10,772 nt of DNA from an uncultured Bacteroidales bacterium (GCA_947175585.1 CAMWNL010000014.1:1-10772); one strand, 5' to 3'; positions 1-8,900 are shown, numbered from the stretch's first letter. The notes: generated by a model from the letters alone, not told the origin. Numbers and translations: made by a program.

Positions 1-1775
1 AAATATCATTTTATGCGATTGACGAAGCTCATTGTATTTCGGAATGGGGGCATGATTTCAGACCCGAATATCGCCGTATCCGTCCGATAATCAATGAAAT
101 TGGTGTTCGTCCTGTAATTGCGCTTACCGCTACCGCTACCCCGAAGGTACAGCATGACATACAGAAAAATCTTGGTATGACCGATGTTGCGGTATTTAAG
201 TCTTCGTTTAACCGGCATAATCTTTATTATGAAGTTAGACCCAAAACAAAGAATACTGATCGCGATATTATTAAATTCGTTAAGCAGCAGAATGGCAAAT
301 CAGGTATTATATATTGTCTGAGTCGTAAAAAGGTTGAAGAGCTTGCAGAATTACTATCTATAAACAATGTTAAGGTTCTTCCATATCATGCCGGACTTGA
401 CGGTGCGACACGATCTTCTAATCAAGACGCATTTCTTCTTGAAACGGTAGATGTAATTGTCGCCACTATTGCATTTGGCATGGGTATTGATAAGCCTGAT
501 GTGAGATTTGTTATCCACTATGATATGCCAAAATCTCTTGAAGGTTATTATCAAGAAACTGGTCGTGCCGGTCGCGATGGTGGAGAGGGATATTGTTTGG
601 CTTTCTACTCATACAAAGATCTCCAGAAAATGGAGAAGTTTATGCAGGGTAAACCTGTGGCAGAACAGGAAATTGGTAAACAATTACTAGTTGAAACTGC
701 TGCTTATGCAGAATCGGCTGTTTGTCGTCGAAAGGCTTTACTCCATTACTTTGGTGAGGACTTTGGAGAAGATAATTGCGGTAATTGTGATAACTGTCGT
801 GCAACCCATAACCGTATCGAGGCTAAAGATGATTTGATTGATGTACTTGAGACGGTAATTGCACTGAAAGAACGCTTTAAGGCTGATCATGTAATTGATG
901 TTATTCTTGGTAAAAATACTAATGAAATAAGGGCATATCATCATGATGAGCTTGATACGTATGGTTGCGGTAAAGATCATGACTATCGTTACCTAAATAC
1001 AGTTGTCCGTCAGGCCACTCTGAGTGGTTATCTTGCAAGGGATATAGAAAATTACGGCATTGTGAGACTTACTGACTCAGGTCGTGTATTCCTTGAAAAC
1101 CCACGTTCATTCAAAATTGTAGAGGATTCTGAATTCACCGAAGACGACGAACCGGTATTTATGAAAGGCGGAGCTACATGTTCTGCGGATCCTGAACTTT
1201 ATGCTATTCTTGACTCTTTACGTAAGGAGATTGCAAGTAAATTAAAACTTCCGCCTTACGTAATTTTTCAGGAGCCTTCTCTTGAAGCTATGGCAACCAG
1301 CTATCCGATTTCAATTGATGAGTTACAGAATATTCCAGGTGTTGGTGTCGGTAAGGCAAAGCGTTACGGAGATGAATTTGTTAAGGTAATTAAGGCTTAT
1401 GTTGATGAACGTGAAATAGAGCGTCCCGAAGATTTGCGTGTTCGCAGTGTCGCAAATCGTTCCAAGTCTAAGATTTCAATAATCCAGTCTATAGACCGTA
1501 AAATTGATCTCGGTGAACTGGCTCGGTCATTGAATTTGACTTTTGAGCAATTACTGGAGGAAATCGAAGCAATTGTAAATTCAGGCACAAAAATTAATAT
1601 TAGCTACTATCTTGATAATATTATTGATACGGAAGATCAAGACGAGATATTTGATTATTTTATGGAATCAGAAACAGATAGTCTTTCAGAGGCATATAGT
1701 GAATTATGTCCGGATTATTCAGAGTCTGAAATACGTCTTGTGCGTATACGCTTTTTATCAGAGATGGGCAATTAA
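1..1775 (+). CDS. recQ: RecQ-type ATP-dependent 3'-5' DNA helicase, 5' end cut by the window
   Basis: RecQ is a superfamily 2 DNA helicase that unwinds duplex and branched DNA in recombination and fork repair. The open frame runs from base 3 to the stop at 1775 (590 residues visible); an ATG at 177 is internal, because RecQ motifs lie upstream of it. In fragment numbering, the DEAH box is at 7-10, followed at once by the aromatic-rich loop (CISEWGHDFRPEY), motif III (ALTATAT) at 40-46, and motif VI (QETGRAGRDG) at 184-193. Zinc-binding cysteines are at 241, 259, 262 and 265 (CGNCDNC). A winged-helix region follows, then an HRDC domain at about 396-470 containing PGVGVGKAKRYG. A further region of about 120 residues goes beyond the E. 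coli-length protein and looks helical. Roughly 140 N-terminal residues, with motifs 0 and I, lie outside the window, which would make the protein about 730 residues. It is followed after 20 bases by the kinase-RapZ gene, probably in the same transcript. Confidence 0.97.
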   Translation, partial: ISFYAIDEAHCISEWGHDFRPEYRRIRPIINEIGVRPVIALTATATPKVQHDIQKNLGMTDVAVFKSSFNRHNLYYEVRPKTKNTDRDIIKFVKQQNGKSGIIYCLSRKKVEELAELLSINNVKVLPYHAGLDGATRSSNQDAFLLETVDVIVATIAFGMGIDKPDVRFVIHYDMPKSLEGYYQETGRAGRDGGEGYCLAFYSYKDLQKMEKFMQGKPVAEQEIGKQLLVETAAYAESAVCRRKALLHYFGEDFGEDNCGNCDNCRATHNRIEAKDDLIDVLETVIALKERFKADHVIDVILGKNTNEIRAYHHDELDTYGCGKDHDYRYLNTVVRQATLSGYLARDIENYGIVRLTDSGRVFLENPRSFKIVEDSEFTEDDEPVFMKGGATCSADPELYAILDSLRKEIASKLKLPPYVIFQEPSLEAMATSYPISIDELQNIPGVGVGKAKRYGDEFVKVIKAYVDEREIERPEDLRVRSVANRSKSKISIIQSIDRKIDLGELARSLNLTFEQLLEEIEAIVNSGTKINISYYLDNIIDTEDQDEIFDYFMESETDSLSEAYSELCPDYSESEIRLVRIRFLSEMGN

Positions 1776-1795
1776 CGGTATTAAAATTAAGTATC

Positions 1796-3226
1796 ATGGC
1801 TAACAAAACACTTGAAGATTTATATATAAAATATGTCGGCAGCCAGCCGACATCGATTGATGAATTGCCGTCATCGGGATCCAATCGACGTTATTTTAGA
1901 TTACATGGTGAACAGGATTTAATTGGCGTTATCGGTACTTGTACTGAGGAAAATGATGCCTTTATATATATGTCTGATCATTTCAGAAAGCAAGGTTTGA
2001 AAGTTCCTCAAGTCGTTGCAGTTGCAGATGATCAGATGTCTTATCTTCAGGAAGACCTGGGGGATACTTTGCTCTTCAAAGCGATTGAAAAGGGTAGGCT
2101 GACCCGATCTTTTTCTGTAGATGAGCGAGATCTTCTGATTAAAACGATAAGAGCTTTGCCTGATTTGCAATTTGTAGGAGCTGTAGGTTTGGATTTTAAC
2201 TATTGTTATCCATCCTCGCAGTTTGATGTCCGCACGATAATGTGGGATCTCAATTACTTCAAATATTGCTTTTTAAAGGCTACAGGCTTGGAATTTCAGG
2301 AAGACAGGCTTGAAGATGATTTCCAAGCATTGGCTGATGTTTTGATGCGTTCTCAATCAGGAACATTTATGTATCGTGACTTCCAGTCGCGCAACGTAAT
2401 GATTAAGGATGGTGAACCATGGTTTATTGACTTTCAAGGTGGGCGCAAGGGCCCGTTTTACTACGATGTAGCTTCTTTTTTATGGCAGGCGAAGGCAAAC
2501 TATCCGGACTCACTACGTCAGGAGCTGATAGGTGAATACATTGATTCTCTGCGCAAATATCAATATATCGATGAGCAGTACTTTATGGAGCAACTGCGAC
2601 ATTTTGTTCTGTTCCGCACGCTCCAGGTGCTTGGTGCCTATGGCTTCCGTGGCTACTTTGAGAAAAAGCCTCATTTCATGCAGAGTGTTCCGTTTGCGAT
2701 TGCTAATCTCCGTACACTGCTTGACAGGCCATATACTGAATATCCTTATCTCAATCAACTTCTTGAGCGACTTGTCAACCTAAAGCAATTTTCTGATGAT
2801 CTCCAGCGTAAGGCTTTAACCGTAAAGGTTATGAGTTTTGCTTACAAGAAAGGAATTCCCAATGATACATCGGGCAACGGTGGTGGATTTGTGTTTGATT
2901 GCCGTGGAGTTAATAATCCGGGTAAGTATGAGCGTTACAAGCCATTTACCGGTCTTGATTCACAGGTGATAAAATTCCTTGAAGACGATGGCGAGGTCAA
3001 TGTTTTCCTTGATAATTGCTATAGGTTGGTCGACGCGTCTGTTGCACGTTACAAGGAGCGTGGTTTCACTAATCTGATGGTTTGTTTTGGATGTACTGGT
3101 GGTCAGCATCGCTCAGTGTACTGTGCGCAACACATGGCGGAGCATATTCATAAGAATTTTAATGTAAAGGTCGAGCTTGTCCATCGAGAGCAAAATATCG
3201 AACAGAATTTTTCTGTTAAAGATTGA
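1796..3226 (+). CDS. AmgK-like sugar kinase (APH fold) fused to a RapZ C-terminal domain
   Basis: This 476-residue protein has two parts. Residues 1 to about 330 form an aminoglycoside-phosphotransferase-type kinase. The N-terminal nucleotide-loop region has SNRRYFRL (29-36), like the AmgK family. The catalytic loop is YRDFQSRN (193-200) with probable catalytic base D195, and the metal-binding segment is IDFQGG (211-216), followed by GPFYYDVASFL. The usual His of the HxD motif is Tyr193. Residues from about 341 match the C-terminal domain of RapZ: SFAYKKGIP, FVFDCRGVNNP, TGLD, and the loop GCTGGQHRSVY (432-442). The P-loop NTPase domain that makes up the N-terminal half of E. coli RapZ is absent; the kinase takes its place. 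Known: AmgK phosphorylates MurNAc/GlcNAc at C1, and the RapZ C-terminal domain binds glucosamine-6-phosphate. Inferred: an amino-sugar anomeric kinase sensing an amino-sugar phosphate. The substrate is unproven. The downstream nucleotidyltransferase starts only 10 bases after the stop, which supports a shared pathway. Confidence 0.9.
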   Translation: MANKTLEDLYIKYVGSQPTSIDELPSSGSNRRYFRLHGEQDLIGVIGTCTEENDAFIYMSDHFRKQGLKVPQVVAVADDQMSYLQEDLGDTLLFKAIEKGRLTRSFSVDERDLLIKTIRALPDLQFVGAVGLDFNYCYPSSQFDVRTIMWDLNYFKYCFLKATGLEFQEDRLEDDFQALADVLMRSQSGTFMYRDFQSRNVMIKDGEPWFIDFQGGRKGPFYYDVASFLWQAKANYPDSLRQELIGEYIDSLRKYQYIDEQYFMEQLRHFVLFRTLQVLGAYGFRGYFEKKPHFMQSVPFAIANLRTLLDRPYTEYPYLNQLLERLVNLKQFSDDLQRKALTVKVMSFAYKKGIPNDTSGNGGGFVFDCRGVNNPGKYERYKPFTGLDSQVIKFLEDDGEVNVFLDNCYRLVDASVARYKERGFTNLMVCFGCTGGQHRSVYCAQHMAEHIHKNFNVKVELVHREQNIEQNFSVKD

Positions 3227-3236
3227 ATGTTTCGAT

Positions 3237-4013
3237 ATGAAAGCGATGGTGTTTGCTGCCGGTCTTGGTACCCGGCTTAAACCTTTTACCGACCATCATC
3301 CTAAGGCTTTGGCCGAAGTATGTGGACATCCTATGCTTGGTATAGTTATTGAGCGTTTAAAAAGGTATGGAGTCGACGAAATTGTCGTGAATGTGCATCA
3401 TTTCGCTGATCAGATTATCGATTATCTGCATAAGAATGACAATTTCGGGATAACGATTCATATCAGTGACGAGCGTGAGTTTCTGCTTGATACAGGTGGT
3501 GGGATTTTGCATGCGCGCCACTGGCTTGATGGTGATGAATCATTCATAGTCCATAATGCTGACATTTTAACAGATTTCGACATAGACGGAATGGTAATGA
3601 AATCTAAGTCAAATGATGCGATGGCTACCTTGCTGGTTGCAGAACGCTCGACAAAGCGGTATCTTCTTTTTGATAAATCCGATATGCGCATGAGAGGATG
3701 GACCAATATTGATACAGGAGAATTGCGTCCAGGGAATCTGGGAAGTATTGAAAATCTCGACCTTCTTGCATTTGGAGGAGTTCACGTCGTCTCACCACAG
3801 ATTTTTCCATATTTGGAAGCTTTTGCGGCGACTATTCCGGTCCAGGCTGAATCTGTGATACCGAAATTTTCCATTATGGATTTTTATATTTCACTCTGCC
3901 ATCAGCTCCGGTTCTATGGATATATTCCGGCTTCTCCCTACAGTTGGCACGATATAGGCAAACCGTCATCTCTTCAGGCTGCAGAAGAGGGCTTCAATGA
4001 GATCTCACTCTGA
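3237..4013 (+). CDS. MurU-like sugar-1-phosphate nucleotidyltransferase
   Basis: The 258-residue product is a nucleotidyltransferase of the GT-A-like NTP_transferase family, which joins a sugar-1-phosphate to an NTP to give an NDP-sugar and pyrophosphate. The N-terminus has the signature GLGTRLKP (9-16) and PKAL (22-25), which bind the nucleotide. The probable metal-binding aspartates are D109 in HNADIL and D239 in WHDIGKP. Other family segments are VNVHHFADQI (51-60), LLDTGGGI (83-90) and FGGVHVVSP (179-187). ATG 3237 is chosen because it places the signature at residue 9, as in the family. An upstream ATG at 3177 would overlap the kinase gene by 50 bases and add 20 residues with no family match. 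Size and motifs are close to MurU (MurNAc-1-phosphate uridylyltransferase), and the AmgK-like kinase lies directly upstream. Glucose-1-phosphate thymidylyl- or mannose-1-phosphate guanylyltransferase activity cannot be excluded from sequence alone. Confidence 0.9.
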   Translation: MKAMVFAAGLGTRLKPFTDHHPKALAEVCGHPMLGIVIERLKRYGVDEIVVNVHHFADQIIDYLHKNDNFGITIHISDEREFLLDTGGGILHARHWLDGDESFIVHNADILTDFDIDGMVMKSKSNDAMATLLVAERSTKRYLLFDKSDMRMRGWTNIDTGELRPGNLGSIENLDLLAFGGVHVVSPQIFPYLEAFAATIPVQAESVIPKFSIMDFYISLCHQLRFYGYIPASPYSWHDIGKPSSLQAAEEGFNEISL

Positions 4014-4040
4014 GTTGCATAAGTTAATACGGATATAGTA

Positions 4041-5102
4041 ATGAAAAATCTTAAATTTAGTACAACTATCGCAAGCTTGCTGATGCTTGTCTCATCATGC
4101 ACCAGTAAACAGCCTGAACAACTCAATGAAGTGTATTTTACAGATAATGGTATTGTTTACGACGAGACAGAGCTTGTAGTATCGGATACACTTCGTTCAG
4201 AAGTCATTCAAAAGGATCGTATTGGTATTTGGCGTCTTTTAGTCGCTGATTCGATCCTGTGTTGCCAAACGATTGATCTACCACACAAGTTTGAACTTTA
4301 CTCTATAGACGGAGATTCGTTGGCAGGTATTGGTTTGCGTGGGAATGGGCTGAATGATTTTGCGACAGGGAGTCTTAACGGTGTTATAGATAACGAAGCT
4401 GGTGACCTTGGAGGGGTTGTTGATACTAACAACGCAATGCTGAAGCGTTTAAACTTATCAAAGTCTATAGATCGTGGCAAAAGCATAGTCGACAGCATGT
4501 ATAGAATTCCAGGATATACAGTAGATGCTTTCTTAGTCGACGGCAAGCTAATATATCCGCAAATGGTTCCAGGCTCCTTTAATCTACTTATTGCTGATGG
4601 CGAGAATGGTGAAAATGTCATCTATAATGAACCTCTATACCTGGTAGATTTCGGACAGAGTTTAATGTCTGCATATCATTCTTTTAAGAAAATTTCTCCA
4701 AATGGAAAATATTTTGTGAATCCCATGCTGGCAATAAATCAAGTCAACATACTGAATCTCGAAGATATGTCACGACTGGCGGTGTCAATCGGTAATGTCA
4801 AAAAGCAGGATGAAGTATTAACGGATCGCGGACCGGCTCATTACTATTATATCGGTTTGACTCTCAGTGATGACAATATTTTTGCTCTCTACCATAACAT
4901 ATCCACTGATGCAGATATGGAGGCTCAAGAAGCAAATTTTCGCCAACTTCATGTATTTGACTATAATGGCAATCTGAAAGGCGTTTATCCATTTGATAAG
5001 GTAATATACGATGTATCCTATTCGCCAGTTGATAATTCATTATATGCAATTACAGCCGACGAAGAAATTTGTCGCTATAGGTTGCCTGACTTCAATAAGT
5101 AA
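4041..5102 (+). CDS. BF3164-like lipoprotein (probable six-bladed beta-propeller)
   Basis: The 353-residue product starts with a lipoprotein signal peptide: charged MKNLK, a hydrophobic stretch, and a lipobox ending LVSSC with lipidated Cys20. The mature part contains FELYSIDGDSL followed by GLRGNGLNDF (98-107), resembling the G-x-G-x-x-[DE]-F signature of Bacteroidota BF3164/TolB-like six-bladed propeller lipoproteins. Other blade-like segments are ISPNGKYFV (218-226), LHVFDYNGNLKGVYPF (313-328) and VSYSPVDNSLYAI (335-347). It should sit in the outer or inner membrane facing the periplasm. No catalytic residues are recognisable. The gene starts 27 bases after the nucleotidyltransferase and probably shares its transcript; its role there is unknown. 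The family assignment rests on the propeller-like motifs and lipobox seen by eye, so function remains open. Confidence 0.82.
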   Translation: MKNLKFSTTIASLLMLVSSCTSKQPEQLNEVYFTDNGIVYDETELVVSDTLRSEVIQKDRIGIWRLLVADSILCCQTIDLPHKFELYSIDGDSLAGIGLRGNGLNDFATGSLNGVIDNEAGDLGGVVDTNNAMLKRLNLSKSIDRGKSIVDSMYRIPGYTVDAFLVDGKLIYPQMVPGSFNLLIADGENGENVIYNEPLYLVDFGQSLMSAYHSFKKISPNGKYFVNPMLAINQVNILNLEDMSRLAVSIGNVKKQDEVLTDRGPAHYYYIGLTLSDDNIFALYHNISTDADMEAQEANFRQLHVFDYNGNLKGVYPFDKVIYDVSYSPVDNSLYAITADEEICRYRLPDFNK

Positions 5103-5172
5103 GCAATATAAGAGTTTGATGATGTAAATAGGGTACAAAAACGCAGATTGCAAAAACTTTTATTTGATAAAG

Positions 5173-5204
5173 TTTGGCGGCTTACAGAAATTTCATTACC
5201 TTTG
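5173..5204 (+). promoter_or_regulatory. Bacteroidota sigma-ABfr-type promoter for rpsP
   Basis: TTTG at 5173-5176 (-33 element) and TACCTTTG at 5197-5204 (-7 element, consensus TAnnTTTG) are separated by 20 bases, the normal spacing in Bacteroidota. This predicts a start near 5211 and a leader of about 40 bases before ATG 5252. The leader is A/T-rich with no Shine-Dalgarno sequence, typical of the phylum. The 149-base gap that holds it (5103-5251) shows no convincing terminator for the upstream gene run. Confidence 0.8.
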
Positions 5205-5251
5205 TGCCCGCTAAACAATACAAAACCAACATTTTTAATTAATTCAAATTA

Positions 5252-5800
5252 ATGGCAACTAAAATTAGATTACAACGCCACGGTCGCAAGAACTACGCGT
5301 TTTATCCTATTGTAATCGCCGATAGCAGGGCACCACGAGATGGTAGATTTATTGAAAGGATAGGTTCTTATAATCCGAACACTAATCCTGCTACAATTTC
5401 TCTTAACTTCGAGCGGGCTTTGTATTGGGTGAATGTCGGTGCTCAACCTACCGACACTGTTCGTTCAATCCTTTCTAACGAAGGCGTTCTCCTGATGAAA
5501 CATCTTCAGGGTGGCGTTAAGAAGGGTGCATTTGACGAAGCAGAAGCGCAGCGTCGTTTCGAAGCTTGGAAGGCTAACAAGATTGCATCTGTTGACAAAC
5601 TCAAAGCAGATATGGCTTCTAAGAAAGAAGTAGCTTTGAAAGAACGTCTTGATGCCGAAACCGCTAAGAATAAAGCAAAAGCTGAAGCTGTTGCTAAGAA
5701 AAAAGCTGAAATAGCCGCTGCTGCCGCTGAAGCTGCAAAAGAAGCTGAAGAAGCAGCTAAAGAAGCCGAAGCTCAGACTGAAGCACCTGCTGCAGAATAA
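5252..5800 (+). CDS. rpsP: 30S ribosomal protein bS16 with a long Ala/Glu/Lys-rich C-terminal tail
   Basis: bS16 binds 16S rRNA during small-subunit assembly. The N-terminal part is a clear S16 domain: [20 protein letters not shown] (5-24), then [16 protein letters not shown], and [20 protein letters not shown]. The core ends near residue 82, the full length of the E. coli protein, but this protein is 182 residues. The added 100 residues begin with [26 protein letters not shown] sequence, become lysine-rich, and end in repeated AA/EA/KEA units, predicted as a long charged helix. Extended S16 proteins of this kind are common in Bacteroidota. The gene stands alone between its own promoter and terminator; the rimM and trmD partners found next to rpsP in E. 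coli are absent here. Confidence 0.97.
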   Translation: MATKIRLQRHGRKNYAFYPIVIADSRAPRDGRFIERIGSYNPNTNPATISLNFERALYWVNVGAQPTDTVRSILSNEGVLLMKHLQGGVKKGAFDEAEAQRRFEAWKANKIASVDKLKADMASKKEVALKERLDAETAKNKAKAEAVAKKKAEIAAAAAEAAKEAEEAAKEAEAQTEAPAAE

Positions 5801-5827
5801 GCCAAGGTTTTATAGCTTTAATCGATT

Positions 5828-5873
5828 AACGGATGTAACTTGTCTTTAATGACGGTTGCATCCGTTTCTTTTT
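5828..5873 (+). terminator. Intrinsic terminator after rpsP
   Basis: The left arm AACGGATGTAAC (5828-5839) pairs with GTTGCATCCGTT (5855-5866) as a 12-bp stem with one G-U pair, around a 15-base loop. A T-rich run (5865-5873, TTTCTTTTT type) follows. It lies 27 bases after the rpsP stop and separates rpsP from ileS. Confidence 0.88.
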
Positions 5874-5911
5874 CGCTGCAATGTTTCGCTATCTTATCCA
5901 TTTTTATTAAA

Positions 5912-5944
5912 TTTGCGAAAAATATATTAGTCGACTTATATAAT
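5912..5944 (+). promoter_or_regulatory. Possible promoter for the ileS gene run
   Basis: TTTG at 5912-5915 is followed 21 bases later by TATATAAT (5937-5944), a partial match to TAnnTTTG that keeps TA at the front but loses the TTTG end. Position is right: after the rpsP terminator and before ATG 5963. It would leave a very short leader of roughly 10-15 bases. The remaining bases of the 5874-5962 gap show no tRNA-like T-box leader structure or other recognisable element. Confidence 0.4.
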
Positions 5945-5962
5945 CTAAAGATATAAAGTTTC

Positions 5963-8900
5963 ATGAAGAAATTTACTGAATATACTGGTTTTAATCTCTC
6001 TGAGATTAACAAGCAGATGCTTGAAAAATGGCGTAAGGCGAATCTTTTTGAAGAGAGCCTTAAGGCAAGAGAGGGTTGTCCTTCGTTTGTATTTTTCGAA
6101 GGTCCTCCATCGGCAAACGGTATGCCGGGCATTCATCATGTTATGGCGCGTACAATCAAGGATATCGTGTGCCGATATAAAACCATGAAAGGATTTCAAG
6201 TGAAACGTAAAGCTGGTTGGGACACTCACGGTCTGCCGGTTGAACTCGGTGTTGAAAAAGCTCTTGGTATCACTAAAGAGGATATTGGTAAAAAGATATC
6301 AGTTGATGACTACAATGCGGCCTGTCGTAATGAGGTCCTCAAATACACAAAAGAGTGGGAGACTCTTACTGAGACTATGGGTTATTGGGTCGATATGACC
6401 GATCCATATATCACATACGATAATCGCTATATCGAAACTTTATGGTGGTTGCTCAAGCAAATCTACGATAAGGGATTGCTATATAAAGGTCTCACTATTC
6501 AACCTTATTCACCGGCCGCAGGTACAGGTCTGAGTTCTCATGAGCTTAATCAGCCGGGTTGTTACCGCGATGTTAAAGACACTACGGTGACAGCTTTGTT
6601 TGAGATTTCAGAGCCACGAGAAGAAATGAAAGGGTGGGGCAAACCTTATTTTGTAGCGTGGACAACTACACCTTGGACATTGCCTTCAAATACGGCTCTT
6701 TGTGTCGGTCCCCGATTTGAATATGCGTGTGTTCGCACATATAATCCATATACAGCCGAACCCATCACGATAGTAATGGCTAAGGATTGTGTGGCTCATT
6801 ATTTTAAACCGGAAGGTCTTGAAGCTCCGATTGAAGAGTTTTCTGCTGGAGATAAGATTGTGCCTTATCGCATCGTTGCCACTTTTACGGGTGAGGAACT
6901 TGTCGGCATGAAGTACAATCAACTTATGCCGTGGGTTAAGCCGACAGAACGACTCGATGATAACGCCCCTGTTTACGTAAAGGATTTTGCAGAGGCAAAT
7001 CCCTCTAAGCTATTTACTGTAGGCAAGGATACATTCGTAGTTATGGATACGGCTGCGTTCCGAGTAATTCCGGGTGACTATGTTACCACAGAAGATGGTA
7101 CAGGAATTGTACACATTGCTCCGACTTTCGGTGCTGATGATGCCAAGGTTGCCAAGGCAGCAGGAATCCCGTCCTTATTTATGATTACTCGCAATGGTGA
7201 AACCAGACCTATGGTTGATTTTACAGGCAAGTATTATCTTCTTGACGAGTGTGCTCCTGCTTTTGTTGAGCTTTGCGTCAACGTTGATTTATATAAGAAA
7301 CATGAAGGTGATTTCGTGAAGAATGCTTATGATCCCCGTTTCAATCCTGGCGGAAAATATGATGAGGCTGCTGCATCTAAAGCGGAAGACTTGAATATCG
7401 TTATCTGCATGGAGATGAAGCAGGCTGGCGAGGCTTTCCGCATCGAAAAGCATACTCATAATTATCCTCACTGTTGGCGTACGGATAAGCCGGTCATCTA
7501 TTACCCTCTTGACAGTTGGTTTATTAAGACAACCGCGGTTAAGGATCGCCTGATTGAATTGAATGAAACTATCAAATGGAAACCGGCGTCAACCGGTTCT
7601 GGACGTTTCGGTAAGTGGCTTGAAAATCTTCAGGACTGGAATTTATCGAGAAGCCGTTATTGGGGTACACCATTGCCAATATGGCGAACCGATGATGGAA
7701 AAGAGGAAATTTGCATTGACAGTGTTGAGCATCTCTATAACGAGATTGAGAAGTCTGTTGCTGCAGGTGTGATGAAATCCAATCCATATAAAGATAAAGG
7801 ATTTGTACCTGGAAACTACTCGAAATATAATTATGAGAAGATTGATCTTCACCGTCCCTATGTAGATGATATTGTGTTGGTGTCTGAATCTGGTAAACCG
7901 ATGCATCGCGAGACGGATTTGATCGATGTATGGTTTGATTCTGGTTCAATGCCTTACGCACAGTTACATTACCCGTTTGAAAATAAGGAACTTCTCGACT
8001 CAGGGGCTGCTTATCCTGCCGACTTTATCGCGGAGGGTGTTGACCAGACTCGTGGATGGTTCTTTACTCTTCACGCTATAGGAGGCATGGTATTCGATAG
8101 CATTGCGTTCAAATCTGTTATTTCAAATGGTCTTGTCCTCGATAAGAACGGTGATAAGATGTCAAAACGACTTGGCAATGCTGTAGATCCTTTCTCTACT
8201 ATTGAGAAATTCGGATCCGATCCATTACGTTGGTACATGATTGCCAACTCTGCGCCATGGGATAATCTGAAGTTTAATCCTGAAGGTGTGACAGAAGTTT
8301 CTCGCAAGCTTTTCTCTACGCTCTACAATACTTACTCTTTCTTTGCTCTCTATGCCAATGTAGATGGATTCGATGGTACTGCACCCGAAATTCCAGTAAA
8401 GGATCGTCCTGAAATTGACAGATGGATCATATCTCTGCTTAACACCTTGGTGAAGGATGCAGAGTCAGCTCTTGATGACCTTGAACCGACCAAAGCCGCT
8501 CGTGCCATTAATGATTTTGTAATTGATAATCTTTCTAACTGGTACGTGCGCCTTAATCGTAAACGTTTCTGGGGCGGCGAAATGAATGATGATAAGCTTT
8601 CTGCTTATCAGACTCTTTACACATGTTTGCTGACAGTGGCAAAACTGATGGCTCCGATTGCGCCATTCTATTCTGATCAACTCTATCGTGATCTTACTGG
8701 TGACGATTCTTCTGTACATGTTTCGCTTTATCCCGTAGCAAACGAAGCTGATATTGATAAGAAACTTGAAGAACGCATGTCAATTGCACAACGCGTGACT
8801 TCTATGGTGCTTGCTCTTCGTCGCAAGATTAATATTAAAGTGCGTCAACCGTTGACTGCGATTATGGTGCCGGCAATAGATGATGCCCAGCGTGATGCAC

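Noticed and set aside
3177-3236. Upstream in-frame ATG giving a 278-residue nucleotidyltransferase
   Set aside because: The extra 20 residues overlap the RapZ-domain gene and do not match the family, whose nucleotide-binding signature lies within the first 10-15 residues.
5154-5175. Inverted repeat AAACTTT / AAAGTTT around an 8-base loop between the lipoprotein gene and rpsP
   Set aside because: The 7-bp stem has only one G-C pair and is followed by GGCGGC and not a T run, so it is not a terminator. It overlaps the -33 element but is too weak to call an operator.
5871-5920. Direct repeat TTTCGCT (5871-5877, 5884-5890) with a distant GCGAAA (5915-5920) before ileS
   Set aside because: Short, and expected by chance in AT-rich DNA. 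No clear symmetry about the promoter.
5963-6130. Possible frameshift or error explaining GIHH
   Set aside because: The frame is intact on both sides (PPSANG before, TIKDIVCRYK after), and two separate codons differ (GGC and CAT), so a sequencing error is unlikely.
7572-7961. Reverse-strand open frame of 129 codons inside ileS, and other reverse frames of 60-118 codons
   Set aside because: They lie opposite clear coding sequence, show no recognised motif and have no promoter or spacing support; they are shadow frames.
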